This document shows, piece after piece, positions 17,756 through 26,599 of a stretch of 64,000 bases of DNA. The DNA comes from Atopostipes suicloacalis DSM 15692. GTDB taxonomy: Bacteria > Bacillota > Bacilli > Lactobacillales > Carnobacteriaceae_A. Every line of letters starts with the position of its first letter. Position 1 is the first letter of the stretch. The notes below the pieces were generated by a model. The model did no database searches. It was not told the DNA's origin and worked only from the letters and a program-made list of their open reading frames with translations. The stretch spans positions 1 to 64,000 of the forward strand of contig NZ_FQUF01000007.1 in the NCBI RefSeq assembly GCF_900129085.1, given 5' to 3'. A program made the translations under genes and the position numbers.

Positions 17756-17832
17756 GCTCGCGTGCGGAGGAAATTACTCGCACGTGAGCTAGGCGAGCTC
17801 GAGCGCGGGGCAGAGCGTCGGCACGCGAGCTC
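17756..17832 (-). repeat. GC-rich hairpin repeat, two units (reverse orientation)
   Basis: Two GC-rich stem-loops stand out from AT-rich surroundings. GCTCGCGTGC (17756-17765) pairs with GCACGTGAGC (17780-17789), and GAGCTC (17795-17800) pairs with GAGCTC (17827-17832) with further inner pairing. Reverse-complemented, the units align with the 41-bp units at 26266 and 36279, including GTGCCGAC and CCCCGCG. Confidence 0.8.
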
Positions 17833-17890
17833 CACTAGGATTGTCCAAACCAACTTTTTTTAGCAAATATTTCTTGGAAATAAACAAAAT

Positions 17891-18766
17891 CTAGTGCGCT
17901 GTCTGGATAATTTCAACTAACGCTTTAAAGCTCTCGGTTTGAAACTTATCCTTGTGAAACACGATGTGGTTTGTATTGACTAACTCAAAATTTTCAACCT
18001 GTATTTCACAGAGTTCTCCTTTAGCCAGTTCTTCTTTGACTAAAATTTGAGGCAATATACTTAGACCCAAATTTTGTTTGACGGCATAAATCAGGGATTG
18101 AGAGTTGATACTGGTCCATTCCGGATTGGCCTTTAAATTATGCAACAGCAAAGCACTATCAAAAACATCACGTATAGCACTTCCTTTTTCTCGCAATAAT
18201 AATTTTTCTTGGATAAGCTGATGAACACTGATTGCTTCCTCTGAAGCGAGCGGGTGCTCAGGCGAACTAATAACGGCCATTTTATAGGAAGAAAAAGGAA
18301 TTTTAATCAAATCTTCATTGTAAATAACCCCTTCGATTAAACCTAAATCCACTTCATTATTCGACAATTTTTCTTCAATCTTCCACGCATTTTCGACGGT
18401 AACTTCCAGCGGAATATTTGGATAGATTTCTTCAAAAGCAATTATTTTTTGCGGTAATACAAAATTGGCAATCGTTATACTGGAGCCGATTTTTATTTTA
18501 GCCTGCTCACCTAACTCTTTCACATTTTGATCTAAGTCATCATATAAATCGAGAACTTTATTTACTTTCGCTAAAAAGAGCTTTCCTGTTTCATTTAAAT
18601 AAATATTCCTAGAAATACGATCAAATAAGTGGATACCTAAAAAATTCTCTAACTCCCTAATCGCATTTGAGACGGCCGGTTGAGAGATATATAATTTTTC
18701 AGCCGCTTTAGTGATACTTTCTTCTTCACAAACAGCTTTAAAAATACGTAAATGTCTTATTTTCAT
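17891..18766 (-). CDS. LysR family transcriptional regulator
   Basis: The N-terminal winged helix-turn-helix MKIRHLRIFKAVCEEESITKA... with ISQPAVSNAIRELE is the LysR signature. The remaining part, from about residue 90, is a two-lobed substrate-binding-like sensor domain, and the 291-residue length is standard. It is divergent from the split ChrA genes, with 114 bases between, so it most likely controls them and itself. The intergenic region is AT-rich with several overlapping near-palindromes; no single T-N11-A site stands out. The effector is unknown. Confidence 0.92.
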   Translation of the reverse strand: MKIRHLRIFKAVCEEESITKAAEKLYISQPAVSNAIRELENFLGIHLFDRISRNIYLNETGKLFLAKVNKVLDLYDDLDQNVKELGEQAKIKIGSSITIANFVLPQKIIAFEEIYPNIPLEVTVENAWKIEEKLSNNEVDLGLIEGVIYNEDLIKIPFSSYKMAVISSPEHPLASEEAISVHQLIQEKLLLREKGSAIRDVFDSALLLHNLKANPEWTSINSQSLIYAVKQNLGLSILPQILVKEELAKGELCEIQVENFELVNTNHIVFHKDKFQTESFKALVEIIQTAH

Positions 18767-18880
18767 ATAGACTCCTATTCATTACTTTTTAGTTATGTAT
18801 TATATAAAACTATACTATTATACTTATGAATAGACAAGGATTATACTAGTAAAGTTGAAACATTTACTGGAGGTTTTTAT

Positions 18881-19450
18881 ATGAAATTTGATCGTTTAAA
18901 AACAATTTTTACACTTTTTAGAATTACTTTTTACATTAGTGCATTTACTTTTGGCGGGGGATATATTGTCATCCCCATGATGCGGAAATATTTTGTCGAT
19001 GATTTAGACTTGATTACGGAAAGAGAATTAATGGATATGGCCGCTATCGCCCAATCAAGTCCGGGGGCCATCGCCGTAAACATCGCTGTCTTAGTTGGGT
19101 ATCGCATTGCAGGAATTTTTGGTGCAGTGATCAGTGCAATTGGGACAGTTCTCCCTCCCATCCTCATATTATCCGTAATTTCCATTTTTTACAAAGCATT
19201 TAGAGATAATCACATCATCTCAGCCATTTTAAAAGGAATGGAAGCTGGGGTGGCTGCCACGATCGTTGATTTAATTATTGATATGATGCAAGGGATTTTT
19301 AAAGAAGAGAATTTGCTCTTTACTTTAATGGCTCCTATCACTTTTATCGCAAGTTTTGTCTTTAATGTAAATGTGCTTGTTCTCATTATTTCCTGCGCAC
19401 TTTTGGCTATTGCACAAACTTATCTAAAAAACACGATGAGAGGAGCTTAA
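18881..19450 (+). CDS. chrA: Chromate transporter, ChrA N-terminal half
   Basis: This is a short-chain ChrA protein (189 residues) with the FxFGGG motif (AFTFGGGYIVIPMM), the AIAQSSPGAIAVN block and about five membrane helices. Short CHR proteins work as pairs with opposite topology; the partner follows 4 bases after the stop. CHR transporters export chromate, probably by proton exchange, although the physiological substrate in this group is unclear. GGAGG precedes the ATG. Confidence 0.9.
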   Translation: MKFDRLKTIFTLFRITFYISAFTFGGGYIVIPMMRKYFVDDLDLITERELMDMAAIAQSSPGAIAVNIAVLVGYRIAGIFGAVISAIGTVLPPILILSVISIFYKAFRDNHIISAILKGMEAGVAATIVDLIIDMMQGIFKEENLLFTLMAPITFIASFVFNVNVLVLIISCALLAIAQTYLKNTMRGA

Positions 19451-19454
19451 ATAA

Positions 19455-20012
19455 ATGAAAATGATCCTTACTTTATTTATTCGTTTTTTCCAAATTGGCT
19501 TATTTAGTATCGGTGGCGGGTATGCAATCATTCCATTAATACAAGAACAAGTCGTCAATAATTTCGGTTGGCTCACTCTTCAGGAATATACCGACATTAT
19601 TACCATTTCTCAAATGACTCCTGGCCCGCTAGTCGTTAATACTGCTTCCTTTGTTGGGATCCGAATTGCTGGTTTTTTTGGAGCCGTAGCCGCTACAGTG
19701 GGGAGTATACTATCGGGGTTTATTATTTCCATCTTTTTATATAATTTTTTTAAAAAGCATCAAAATACAGAAAGCATCTCTAACGTCTTAAGAGCTTTAC
19801 GTTCGAGTTCAGTAGGCCTTATCGCATCCGCAGCGTCCACCATTCTCTTGCTGGCTTTCTTTGGAGACACTACCCTTAATATCCAAAGCGCCAATCTCAA
19901 CCTTGCCGCAGTCATTGTATTTATATTCGCCTTATTTTTGCTCAGAAAATACAAATTAAATCCCATCCTCATTATGGTTCTATCAGGAATCATCGGCTTA
20001 TTTCTCTATTAA
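19455..20012 (+). CDS. chrA: Chromate transporter, ChrA second half
   Basis: This 185-residue partner subunit repeats the CHR domain: GLFSIGGGYAIIPLI, TISQMTPGPLVVNTASFVG and several hydrophobic helices. It is translationally coupled to the first half (AGAGGAGC ends the upstream gene). The two are probably obligate heterodimer partners. A strong bidirectional terminator follows. Confidence 0.9.
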   Translation: MKMILTLFIRFFQIGLFSIGGGYAIIPLIQEQVVNNFGWLTLQEYTDIITISQMTPGPLVVNTASFVGIRIAGFFGAVAATVGSILSGFIISIFLYNFFKKHQNTESISNVLRALRSSSVGLIASAASTILLLAFFGDTTLNIQSANLNLAAVIVFIFALFLLRKYKLNPILIMVLSGIIGLFLY

Positions 20013-20022
20013 TTCAAAAAAT

Positions 20023-20055
20023 GGACTGTAAGAATCAAAATTACAGTCCTATTTT
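20023..20055. terminator. Bidirectional terminator between chrA pair and amidase
   Basis: GGACTGTAA (20023-20031) and TTACAGTCC (20041-20049) form a perfect stem followed by TATTTTT. The right arm contains the amidase stop codon; the A-run at 20016-20021 acts on the minus strand. Confidence 0.85.
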
Positions 20056-20748
20056 TGACCAATCAAACAAACTTCCTGGGTCAGTTTTCCGACCGGTTGA
20101 ATATTCATCATGCCCCACAATATGCGCTCGATTCTTTTTAATTCCGGGGTATCTTCCAACAATATCCTCTATTAATACATTTAGCGCTTGATATTGTGCT
20201 TCCGTATACCCCACCAAGTCCGAATCAATTAAATCAAAATTTTCTACAGGAATCATCGTACTCATTTCTTCACACGTGCCAATCGCCAAAATTTCGATGC
20301 CAATCGAATAATAATTCAAACGATCATTATACTCCGGGAAATCAGACAAACTCCCTTTTCCCGCATGATAAGCCACTCTATTTTCAGGTACAAAAGAATA
20401 AATCTCACCACTTCGTCCAATGACATAATTTGTTGAAACACCACTTTCTTTAAAAATGTCATATGCATCTTCTATAAGGTATGGATCTTGCGGCTTATTG
20501 AGTGCATTACTCGTAAAATGCAAAACCACATGGGTTGGATGTTCAACCCTTTTTTCTGAATTAGATAGCGGAAGATCATACTCAATTGTTTCTACAGATT
20601 TTGTTATTTTTGAACTGGAAGGTTCCACTGGTTTTTCTTTTGAAGCGGCTAATTGACTAGCCATCCTTTGTTTCAAATGAACGCCTGCAACTATAAACAC
20701 AATCAGTACAATTATTCCTATTACTATATTTTTCATCTCTTTTTTCAT
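20041..20748 (-). CDS. N-acetylmuramoyl-L-alanine amidase (Amidase_2), membrane-anchored
   Basis: The 235-residue protein has one N-terminal membrane helix (about residues 6-24) and an extracytoplasmic amidase-2/PGRP-type domain: THVVLHFTSNA supplies the first zinc His, VIGRSGEIYSFVPENRVAYHAG the Tyr/His region, and IVGHDEYSTGRKTDPGSLFDW the second His and the Lys/Asp end. These enzymes cleave the MurNAc-L-Ala bond of peptidoglycan. The GGAG of the upstream GTG codon acts as ribosome site for ATG 20748, which I chose over GTG 20760. Confidence 0.88.
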   Translation of the reverse strand: MKKEMKNIVIGIIVLIVFIVAGVHLKQRMASQLAASKEKPVEPSSSKITKSVETIEYDLPLSNSEKRVEHPTHVVLHFTSNALNKPQDPYLIEDAYDIFKESGVSTNYVIGRSGEIYSFVPENRVAYHAGKGSLSDFPEYNDRLNYYSIGIEILAIGTCEEMSTMIPVENFDLIDSDLVGYTEAQYQALNVLIEDIVGRYPGIKKNRAHIVGHDEYSTGRKTDPGSLFDWSKIGL

Positions 20749-20826
20749 AAAAATCTCCACTCTAAAATATTAAAAAACTAATATAAAGAGTATATCGCTC
20801 ATTTATTTGTTATTCAATGAACAATC

Positions 20827-20866
20827 AAAAAGCATCCATTAAGATTTAAATCTTAATGGATGCTTT
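20827..20866 (-). terminator. Terminator of DEAD-box helicase gene
   Basis: A perfect 20+20 base inverted repeat (AAAAGCATCCATTAAGATTT and its complement) lies 18 bases after the helicase stop; the minus-strand reading ends in TTTTTGATTG. Confidence 0.9.
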
Positions 20867-20883
20867 TCTCTTATAGCTGTTAA

Positions 20884-22227
20884 TTATCGTGTTTTAGCGT
20901 ACGCACGGTTCCCTCGAGATTTGCTTTTATTCGATGGGTTTGAATTCTTCCCTCTGCGATTTTTATTTCTACGTCCTCCATTTGAATGTTCGGATTTGTT
21001 AGAAGCATTCGCTTTTTGAGAAGATGGGTATTTTTTGTTTCTTCGAGCGTTTGATTTTTTTGAAGCCTTTTTCTTTGGTTTATTAGCTAAAGGAAAAGGA
21101 TTTTCTGTATTTTCAGGAATATCTTTATCAATCAACTTTTGAACATTTCTTAATAAAGATTTTTCTTCGTGGTCACTAAATGAAATAGCCACGCCACTAT
21201 GACCTGATCGTCCAGTTCGTCCAATTCGATGGACGTAAGTTTCTGGAACTTCAGGTAAGTTATAATTAATAACATGAGAAAGTTCAGAAATATCAATTCC
21301 ACGAGCAGCAATATCAGTAGCTACTAATATTTTTGTTCTTCTTTCTTTAAAGTTATTTAATGCACGTTGTCGTGCTTTTTGGGTTTTATTCCCATGAATA
21401 GCTTGTGCTGAAAATCCAGCTTTTCCAAGTGAACCAACAATTTTGTCAGCTCCATGTTTTGTTCGTGAAAAGACCAATGCTGATTCAATGGAATCATCTT
21501 TTAATAAGTGAATCAATAGATTGGTTTTATTTCCTTTATCTACAAAATACACTTCCTGTTTAATTGTATCCACTGTTGAAGCAACAGGTGTGATTTCTAC
21601 TTTGACTGGATTTTTTAAGATAGAACGTGTAAGTTTTTCGATTGCGTTAGGCATGGTTGCTGAAAAAAGCATTGTTTGTCTGTCATTTGGAATAAATTTA
21701 ACGATTTTTTTCACATCGTCAATCATTCCCATATCTAGCATTAAATCTGCTTCATCTAAAACAAAATGCTGAACATTTTTCAAACTAATATGTCCTTGAT
21801 TAATCAAATCTAATAGACGACCAGGTGTTGCTACTAAAATATCAACGCCTCGTTTGAGTTGTTTCGTTTGAGGATGTTGTGAGACGCCCCCATAAACCAT
21901 CAATGTTTTTAATCGAAGGTTTGCGCTATAATTTTTAAAGTTATCCCCAATTTGGATGGCTAACTCTCTTGTAGGTGCTATAACGAGTGCCTTAATTTGA
22001 CGTTTTTCTTTTTTAAGTGGTTTTTCAGAAGCTAAGTTTTGTAAGATAGGAAGCGCGAAAGCGGCTGTTTTACCTGTACCTGTTTGGGCACATCCGAGTA
22101 AATCTTTTCCTTGAAGAAGTTCTGGAATAGCTTGTTCTTGAATAGGTGTTGGCTTTGTATATCCTTCAGATTCCAAAGCTCTTTGAATCGGTTCAACTAA
22201 ATTTAAATCATTAAAATACAATATCAT
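20884..22227 (-). CDS. DEAD-box ATP-dependent RNA helicase
   Basis: The 447-residue protein has all DEAD-box motifs: Q motif (PTPIQEQAIPELL), Walker A AQTGTGKT, PTRELAIQ, TPGRLLDL, DEAD, SAT, then VFSRTKHGADK, ATDIAARGID and HRIGRTGRSG. A 65-residue basic tail rich in Lys, Arg, Asn and Ser (RRNKKYPSS, GGRRNKNRRGK) probably binds RNA. This layout fits RhlE/CshB-like helicases acting in RNA decay, ribosome assembly and cold growth. AGGAG lies right before the ATG at 22227, so the in-frame TTG at 22221, 7 bases beyond it, may be the true start. Confidence 0.92.
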   Translation of the reverse strand: MILYFNDLNLVEPIQRALESEGYTKPTPIQEQAIPELLQGKDLLGCAQTGTGKTAAFALPILQNLASEKPLKKEKRQIKALVIAPTRELAIQIGDNFKNYSANLRLKTLMVYGGVSQHPQTKQLKRGVDILVATPGRLLDLINQGHISLKNVQHFVLDEADLMLDMGMIDDVKKIVKFIPNDRQTMLFSATMPNAIEKLTRSILKNPVKVEITPVASTVDTIKQEVYFVDKGNKTNLLIHLLKDDSIESALVFSRTKHGADKIVGSLGKAGFSAQAIHGNKTQKARQRALNNFKERRTKILVATDIAARGIDISELSHVINYNLPEVPETYVHRIGRTGRSGHSGVAISFSDHEEKSLLRNVQKLIDKDIPENTENPFPLANKPKKKASKKSNARRNKKYPSSQKANASNKSEHSNGGRRNKNRRGKNSNPSNKSKSRGNRAYAKTR

Positions 22228-22404
22228 TCTCCTAGTAATATTTAGTTAAAGTTTTTTTGTTCCTGGGATGTCTTTTAACCCCCAAACACTATTAATATTA
22301 CTCATGAATATGTAATATTCCAGAATGATAAGTTTTTGAAATGACTTACGAAATAGTGCTCATTCGTCGTGTATGCTGTATTTCACACGAGACTTCTTAT
22401 TATA
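22228..22404 (-). promoter_or_regulatory. Promoter and long 5-prime leader of the DEAD-box helicase
   Basis: A TATAAT -10 box lies at 22404-22399 with a weak -35 region, implying a leader of about 160 bases. The leader has an 8-bp perfect stem (AATATTAC / GTAATATT, about 22294-22319) and a TCGTGT/ACACGA pair further up. Long structured leaders are common for cold-inducible helicase genes; regulation here is inferred. Confidence 0.45.
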
Positions 22405-22410
22405 ACACAC

Positions 22411-22581
22411 CTAAATCGTTAATGTAGATTTATTTGCATTTTCTTTTAATACTACAAATAAAGGTCTAAACATCGTTATTCCATCAAATATATGCCGGCG
22501 GGTATTCACCATCAAAGTAAGCACCAAAGCCCTAATAGGATCAAAGCTTGCCTGTAAAACATTCACTGCCACAAATTGCAT
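22411..22581 (-). CDS. Candidate small protein gene (56 residues)
   Basis: An uninterrupted frame from ATG 22581 to TAG 22411 encodes 56 residues, beginning MQFVAVNVLQASFDPIRALV and including VNTRRHIFDGITMFRP. It is preceded by a TATAAT box (22617-22612) and AAAGGGG. Because AAAGGGG abuts the ATG, an in-frame GTG at about 22572 may be the real start. I recognise no family. It could be a genuine small gene or the trace of a longer gene; base composition is higher in GC than the flanks. Confidence 0.35.
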   Translation of the reverse strand: MQFVAVNVLQASFDPIRALVLTLMVNTRRHIFDGITMFRPLFVVLKENANKSTLTI

Positions 22582-22611
22582 CCCCTTTACTCATCAAAAA
22601 TTAATGAATAC

Positions 22612-22617
22612 ATTATA
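22612..22617 (-). promoter_or_regulatory. -10 box upstream of the small gene
   Basis: TATAAT on the minus strand, 31 bases before the small frame at 22581. The -35 region is not convincing. Confidence 0.35.
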
Positions 22618-22650
22618 CCTTTTTATAGCAATAAAACATAAAATCATACA

Positions 22651-23046
22651 TTAAATATTTTTTCGTTCAAAATCTAAAAAACGAGTCCCTTGAAAAGTAA
22701 GAATTCCACTATCTTGTTCTACAAACATTCCATAATCCTTACCTCCTACTTTAAATTCTATCCGGTCCCCACTCTCTACTTCAAACGTAATATAATAGGT
22801 TATCGATGAAGAATTATTACTTATACCATTTGATGTCCCTGAATGGTGATGAACATCTGATCGTTTTGTAATAACCACTGCAGCAATGGAAAGAACTGGT
22901 GACTGATTATTTTTCCGCCACTGTTTCGCTCCTTGAATCGCTCTTACCATAAATGTACCTATGACAATAACAAAAACAATAGCAATAATAATCGGCACGT
23001 TTAAAAACATAAAACTACTAAAACCGCCAAAAGGGAATGAATCCAT
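22651..23046 (-). CDS. DUF2500 family membrane-anchored protein
   Basis: The 131-residue protein has one N-terminal membrane helix (about residues 15-38). A cytoplasmic or extracytoplasmic DUF2500 domain follows, with PVLSIAAVVITKR, YYITFEVESGDRIEF and DSGILTFQGTRFLDFER, the typical end of the family. DUF2500 function is unknown (YhhM in E. coli belongs here). A His-Ser-Asn-Gly loop, about residues 70-85, is variable in the family. Single gene, ribosome site AAAGGAGAG. Confidence 0.85.
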   Translation of the reverse strand: MDSFPFGGFSSFMFLNVPIIIAIVFVIVIGTFMVRAIQGAKQWRKNNQSPVLSIAAVVITKRSDVHHHSGTSNGISNNSSSITYYITFEVESGDRIEFKVGGKDYGMFVEQDSGILTFQGTRFLDFERKNI

Positions 23047-23215
23047 TCTCTCTCTCCTTTAAGAATATTAGGGTTAAACCTTATGTACAGTATACCTTGA
23101 AGTTATCCTAAATACATCATTTTTTATAGCGAAACAGTGTTTCTTTAACTTGCGATTTCTTGCATTTCCTTCCCTGCCAACATATAATAAATAAAATCAT
23201 TGAACGAGGTGCTCT

Positions 23216-23929
23216 ATGGATGACTCTGTTCCAAATACATCGCCTATTTCAAGCAGTGTTTTAAAATGGATCGCTATTTTTACTATGATGATTGACCACA
23301 TCGGAGCTGTGTTGATTGAACCTTTGCTTTACAATCCTTCTAGCTCAGTTGTGGGAGGAACCGTTAACTGGCAAACGATTTATACAAGTAGTCGTTTAAT
23401 CGGTAGACTTGCCTTTCCCATTTTTTGCTTTCTTATTGTGGAAGGCTATGTTCATACACGAAGCGTTTCAAAATATGCTTTTCGTTTAGGTTTATTTGCC
23501 CTTCTTTCTGAAATTCCATTTGATCTAGCATTTTCAGGTCAAGTGTTTGATTGGTCTACACAGAATGTATTCTTTACGTTACTCCTAGGCTTATTAGCTA
23601 TCTGGGCTTATGATACATTGACTCTGCCACTTTTAAGAATTGGCTTACCGATCGTTATGGCTCTGTTCGCTTTAGTTTTTCAAACAGATTACCAAATATA
23701 CGGGGTTGTCTTTATCTTTATTTTATTTGTTACACGATCGAACCGGTTAAAACAAACCATTCTTGGAGCTATTTACGGCTTTGCACAAATAACGGCCAGT
23801 TTAGCTTTCATTCCAATTTATTATTACAATGGCAAAAAAGGACGTGGTAATAGTAAATGGTTATACTGGTTTTATCCTGTTCATTTACTTATATTAGCTG
23901 GAGTTGCTTCTTTTATCTTTAGCTCATAA
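23216..23929 (+). CDS. TraX family membrane protein
   Basis: The 237-residue protein begins SSVLKWIAIFTMMIDHIGAVL, the TraX start, and has about seven helices. GRLAFPIFCFLIVEGY, LFALLSEIPFDLAF and QNVFFTLLLGLLAIW are conserved family blocks. TraX was named for F-pilin acetylation, but chromosomal Firmicute members are common and their substrates unknown; they belong to the acyltransferase-like membrane proteins. No conjugation gene is nearby. A hairpin terminator separates it from recQ. Confidence 0.9.
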   Translation: MDDSVPNTSPISSSVLKWIAIFTMMIDHIGAVLIEPLLYNPSSSVVGGTVNWQTIYTSSRLIGRLAFPIFCFLIVEGYVHTRSVSKYAFRLGLFALLSEIPFDLAFSGQVFDWSTQNVFFTLLLGLLAIWAYDTLTLPLLRIGLPIVMALFALVFQTDYQIYGVVFIFILFVTRSNRLKQTILGAIYGFAQITASLAFIPIYYYNGKKGRGNSKWLYWFYPVHLLILAGVASFIFSS

Positions 23930-23953
23930 TTTTTATTTTAAATAGCAGAAAAT

Positions 23954-23991
23954 CCTCTTATTAAACCTGAAATTACGTGGTTTATAAGAGG
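23954..23991. terminator. Convergent terminator between traX-like and recQ
   Basis: CCTCTTATTAAACC pairs with GGTTTATAAGAGG (one bulged base), followed by GTTTATCTTTTATTTTT on the plus strand. Confidence 0.8.
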
Positions 23992-24006
23992 GTTTATCTT
24001 TTATTT

Positions 24007-26121
24007 TTAGCTATCTTTGACTAAATACTCAATTAAGACATATTTAATGTCTTCATAAGTAGCTTCTTCCTCTAAATATTCTTTAACAGGTCGTAAGGCT
24101 TCTGTCCCTACTTTCCGAAAGGCCTTTTTAATTAATTGCTTTTTTGAGGCGGCAACATCGGCATCAAATTCTTCTAACTCCCCTTCCTCCGCTGCTTGAG
24201 TTAAATGACTAAGCACCGTGGATTCTGAGATTCCTCTTTCAATCGCAATCTCATACGGAGTCAATCCCTCTTCTGCATACTCTGCACTCTCTAAATAGCT
24301 TGCCGTCTGGGTCGTGTTTCGACGAAGGGGTTCAGGTTCTTTTGTTGTGATGTTTTTATTGGTGGATAAAAACTCTTGGATTACGGGTAAGAATTGACCG
24401 GCATATTTATCGGCTTTAACGGATCCGACACCTTCTACTGCAAGGAATTCGTGCTCATTTTTGGGACATTTGCTGGCCATATCTTCGAGTGATTTATTTG
24501 AAAAAATAATATAGGCTGGAACTTTTTCGGCTTGAGCGAGTTCCCAACGAATTTCTCTTAAGGCTTCGTATAAATCTGGATTCACATTTGTTGAAGGACG
24601 AATGGTTGTCGATTGAGTCGTTTCTTTGTATGTTCGCTCCTTAATGGATAAACCTGCTTCACCTAATAAGAGACTATTGGCTTTTGAGGTCGCATAAAGG
24701 CCTCGATATTCGGTCACACCAATATAACGATGAGCGACTAAGGCCGAAAGAATATCTCGAATTTGCTGGGCCGAGTATTTTTTCATAATCCCGTGTGTAC
24801 TTAACTCATCGAATTTATTTTCAAGAATCCGCTGATTTTGACTGCCACGAAGGACATCCACAATCATGGTCATCCCAAAATTGAGTTTCATCCGTATGAT
24901 ACAAGATAGAATCATTTGCGCTTCTTTAGTTACCTCGACCAGTTTCACTTCTCCTAAACAAGTCGAACAATTTTGACAGGCTTCTGTCGTATCTTCACCA
25001 AAGTATTCAAGGATATAATTTCGCAAACAGCCCGTAAAATTCGCATAGCGAATCATTGTTTCTAAACGTTCCTCCGCCAATTGATCTGAACTTTGCGCGA
25101 TTAAGTATTTATTGGTCATAATATCTTGCGAATGATATAAAAGAATGGCTTCAGCTTCTAGGGAATCTCGCCCGGCTCTCCCCGCTTCTTGGTAATAACT
25201 TTCCAAATCTTTCGGCAAATTATAGTGAATGACTTTCCGGACATCCGTTTTATCAATACCCATCCCAAAAGCATTAGTCGCAACGACGATATTGGTTTGG
25301 TCATTGATAAAAGCATTTTGTGCTTGCCTTCTTTCTTCCTGTTTCATTCCGGCATGGTATTTACTAACCGCATAGCCTTTTCGATGCAACTTTTCATAAA
25401 GTTTATCGACTTGCTTCCGTGTGCTCGCGTAAATAATAATCGCTTCTTCATGATTAATCAGCTGGTATAAAGTCGCTTCCCGATTATCCGGTTCGAGAAC
25501 TGTAAATTTAATGTTGGGACGATCAAATGAATTAATAAAAACTTCAGGGTCTTTTAAATCTAACTGTTTCACGATATCTTCTTGGACTAAGTCTGTAGCT
25601 GTTGCGGTGAAACTGGCAAGGACCGGACGCTCAGGCAAATAATCAATAAAATGATTAATCTTTCGATAGCTTGGTCGAAAATCAAAACCCCATTGAGAAA
25701 CACAATGGGCTTCATCAATGGCGACTAAAGAAATTGGTTGTTGGCGCAGAAAGGATATAAACCCTTCATTATCCAAACGCTCTGGCGCTATATATAATAA
25801 TTTTAAGGTGTTTTGTCTTAATTGGCGGGTCACTTCTTGAAATTCTTGATTAGAAATGGTTGAATTTAAATAGGCTGCTGGGATTCCAAGCTGTGTCAGT
25901 GTATCGACTTGGTCTTTCATTAAGGAGATCAAAGGTGAAATGACTACAGTTAATCCAGGCAACATTAAGCCACTCAATTGATAGCAAATAGATTTTCCCC
26001 CACCTGTTGGTAAAACCCCTAGCACATCACGTCCGGATAAAATCGTCTCAATAATTTCTTTTTGCCCAGAACGAAAAGATGAATATCCAAAATGTTGTTG
26101 TAAAGCTGTTTCTAATTGCAC
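24007..26121 (-). CDS. recQ: ATP-dependent DNA helicase RecQ
   Basis: RecQ is a 3-prime to 5-prime helicase used in recombination and fork repair. The 704-residue protein has Walker A PTGGGKS, DEAH box (AIDEAHCVSQWG), SFTATAT, the helicase C-domain with AGRAGRD, the zinc-binding cysteines (CLRNYILEYFGE...CQNCSTC), an RQC winged helix and an HRDC domain at about 515-590. The extra C-terminal end, about 610-704, contains a helix-turn-helix (LTPYEIAIERGISESTVLSHL) as in some Firmicute RecQ proteins. Start is GTG 26121, with GGAGAG 6 bases upstream. Confidence 0.95.
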   Translation of the reverse strand: MQLETALQQHFGYSSFRSGQKEIIETILSGRDVLGVLPTGGGKSICYQLSGLMLPGLTVVISPLISLMKDQVDTLTQLGIPAAYLNSTISNQEFQEVTRQLRQNTLKLLYIAPERLDNEGFISFLRQQPISLVAIDEAHCVSQWGFDFRPSYRKINHFIDYLPERPVLASFTATATDLVQEDIVKQLDLKDPEVFINSFDRPNIKFTVLEPDNREATLYQLINHEEAIIIYASTRKQVDKLYEKLHRKGYAVSKYHAGMKQEERRQAQNAFINDQTNIVVATNAFGMGIDKTDVRKVIHYNLPKDLESYYQEAGRAGRDSLEAEAILLYHSQDIMTNKYLIAQSSDQLAEERLETMIRYANFTGCLRNYILEYFGEDTTEACQNCSTCLGEVKLVEVTKEAQMILSCIIRMKLNFGMTMIVDVLRGSQNQRILENKFDELSTHGIMKKYSAQQIRDILSALVAHRYIGVTEYRGLYATSKANSLLLGEAGLSIKERTYKETTQSTTIRPSTNVNPDLYEALREIRWELAQAEKVPAYIIFSNKSLEDMASKCPKNEHEFLAVEGVGSVKADKYAGQFLPVIQEFLSTNKNITTKEPEPLRRNTTQTASYLESAEYAEEGLTPYEIAIERGISESTVLSHLTQAAEEGELEEFDADVAASKKQLIKKAFRKVGTEALRPVKEYLEEEATYEDIKYVLIEYLVKDS

Positions 26122-26265
26122 AGTATGCTCTCCTTTTTTCTAAAAAATAACCGTTCGTTATCAAATGATCTCTACATATTATTACACATTTCATCGTGTT
26201 TTGACACAGTCAAAAGAAGAGATTCTTCATAGATATTCATTGATAATTTTTCGCTCGTTTTTATG

Positions 26266-26467
26266 GAGCTCGAGTGCCGGCGTTCCTCCCCGCGTGTGAG
26301 CGGACTGAGCTCAAGTGCCGACAGTCTCCCCCGCGTGTGAGCGGGCTAAGCTCACGTGCCGACAGTCTTCCCCGCACGCGAGCGGGCTAAGCTCAAGTGC
26401 CGACAGTCTTCCTCGCGTGTGAGCGGGCTGAGCTCACGTGCCGACAGTCTTCCCCGCACGCGAGCTC
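26266..26467 (+). repeat. GC-rich 41-bp hairpin repeat array, about five units
   Basis: Units beginning GAGCTC or AAGCTC recur at 26266, 26307, 26348, 26389 and 26430, an exact 41-base period. Each unit has GTGCCGACAGTC and CCCCGC with GAGCGGGCT. The last unit folds into GAGCTCACGTGC / GCACGCGAGCTC, a 12-bp stem with one mismatch. The intergenic stretch 26122-26599 contains this array, recQ promoter sequence and the gpmA terminator, and no gene. Confidence 0.9.
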
Positions 26468-26539
26468 AGCCTTTTTAGCACTTTTTCCATCAACAGCTAA
26501 TTTTAAAGTCATTTTACTCCGTGATTCGGACATAACAAA

Positions 26540-26583
26540 AAAGCGATAAGGATTGATTATTTTCCATAACCCCCTATCGCTTT
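26540..26583 (-). terminator. Terminator of gpmA
   Basis: AAAGCGATAAGG pairs with CC-TATCGCTTT, and the minus-strand reading ends in TTTTTTG, 17 bases after the gpmA stop. Confidence 0.85.
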
Positions 26584-26599
26584 ATTTTAGTTTTTTAAA

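Noticed and set aside
23216-23929. Conjugative element marked by TraX
   Set aside because: TraX homologues are common single chromosomal genes in Firmicutes; no relaxase or mating-pair gene is nearby.
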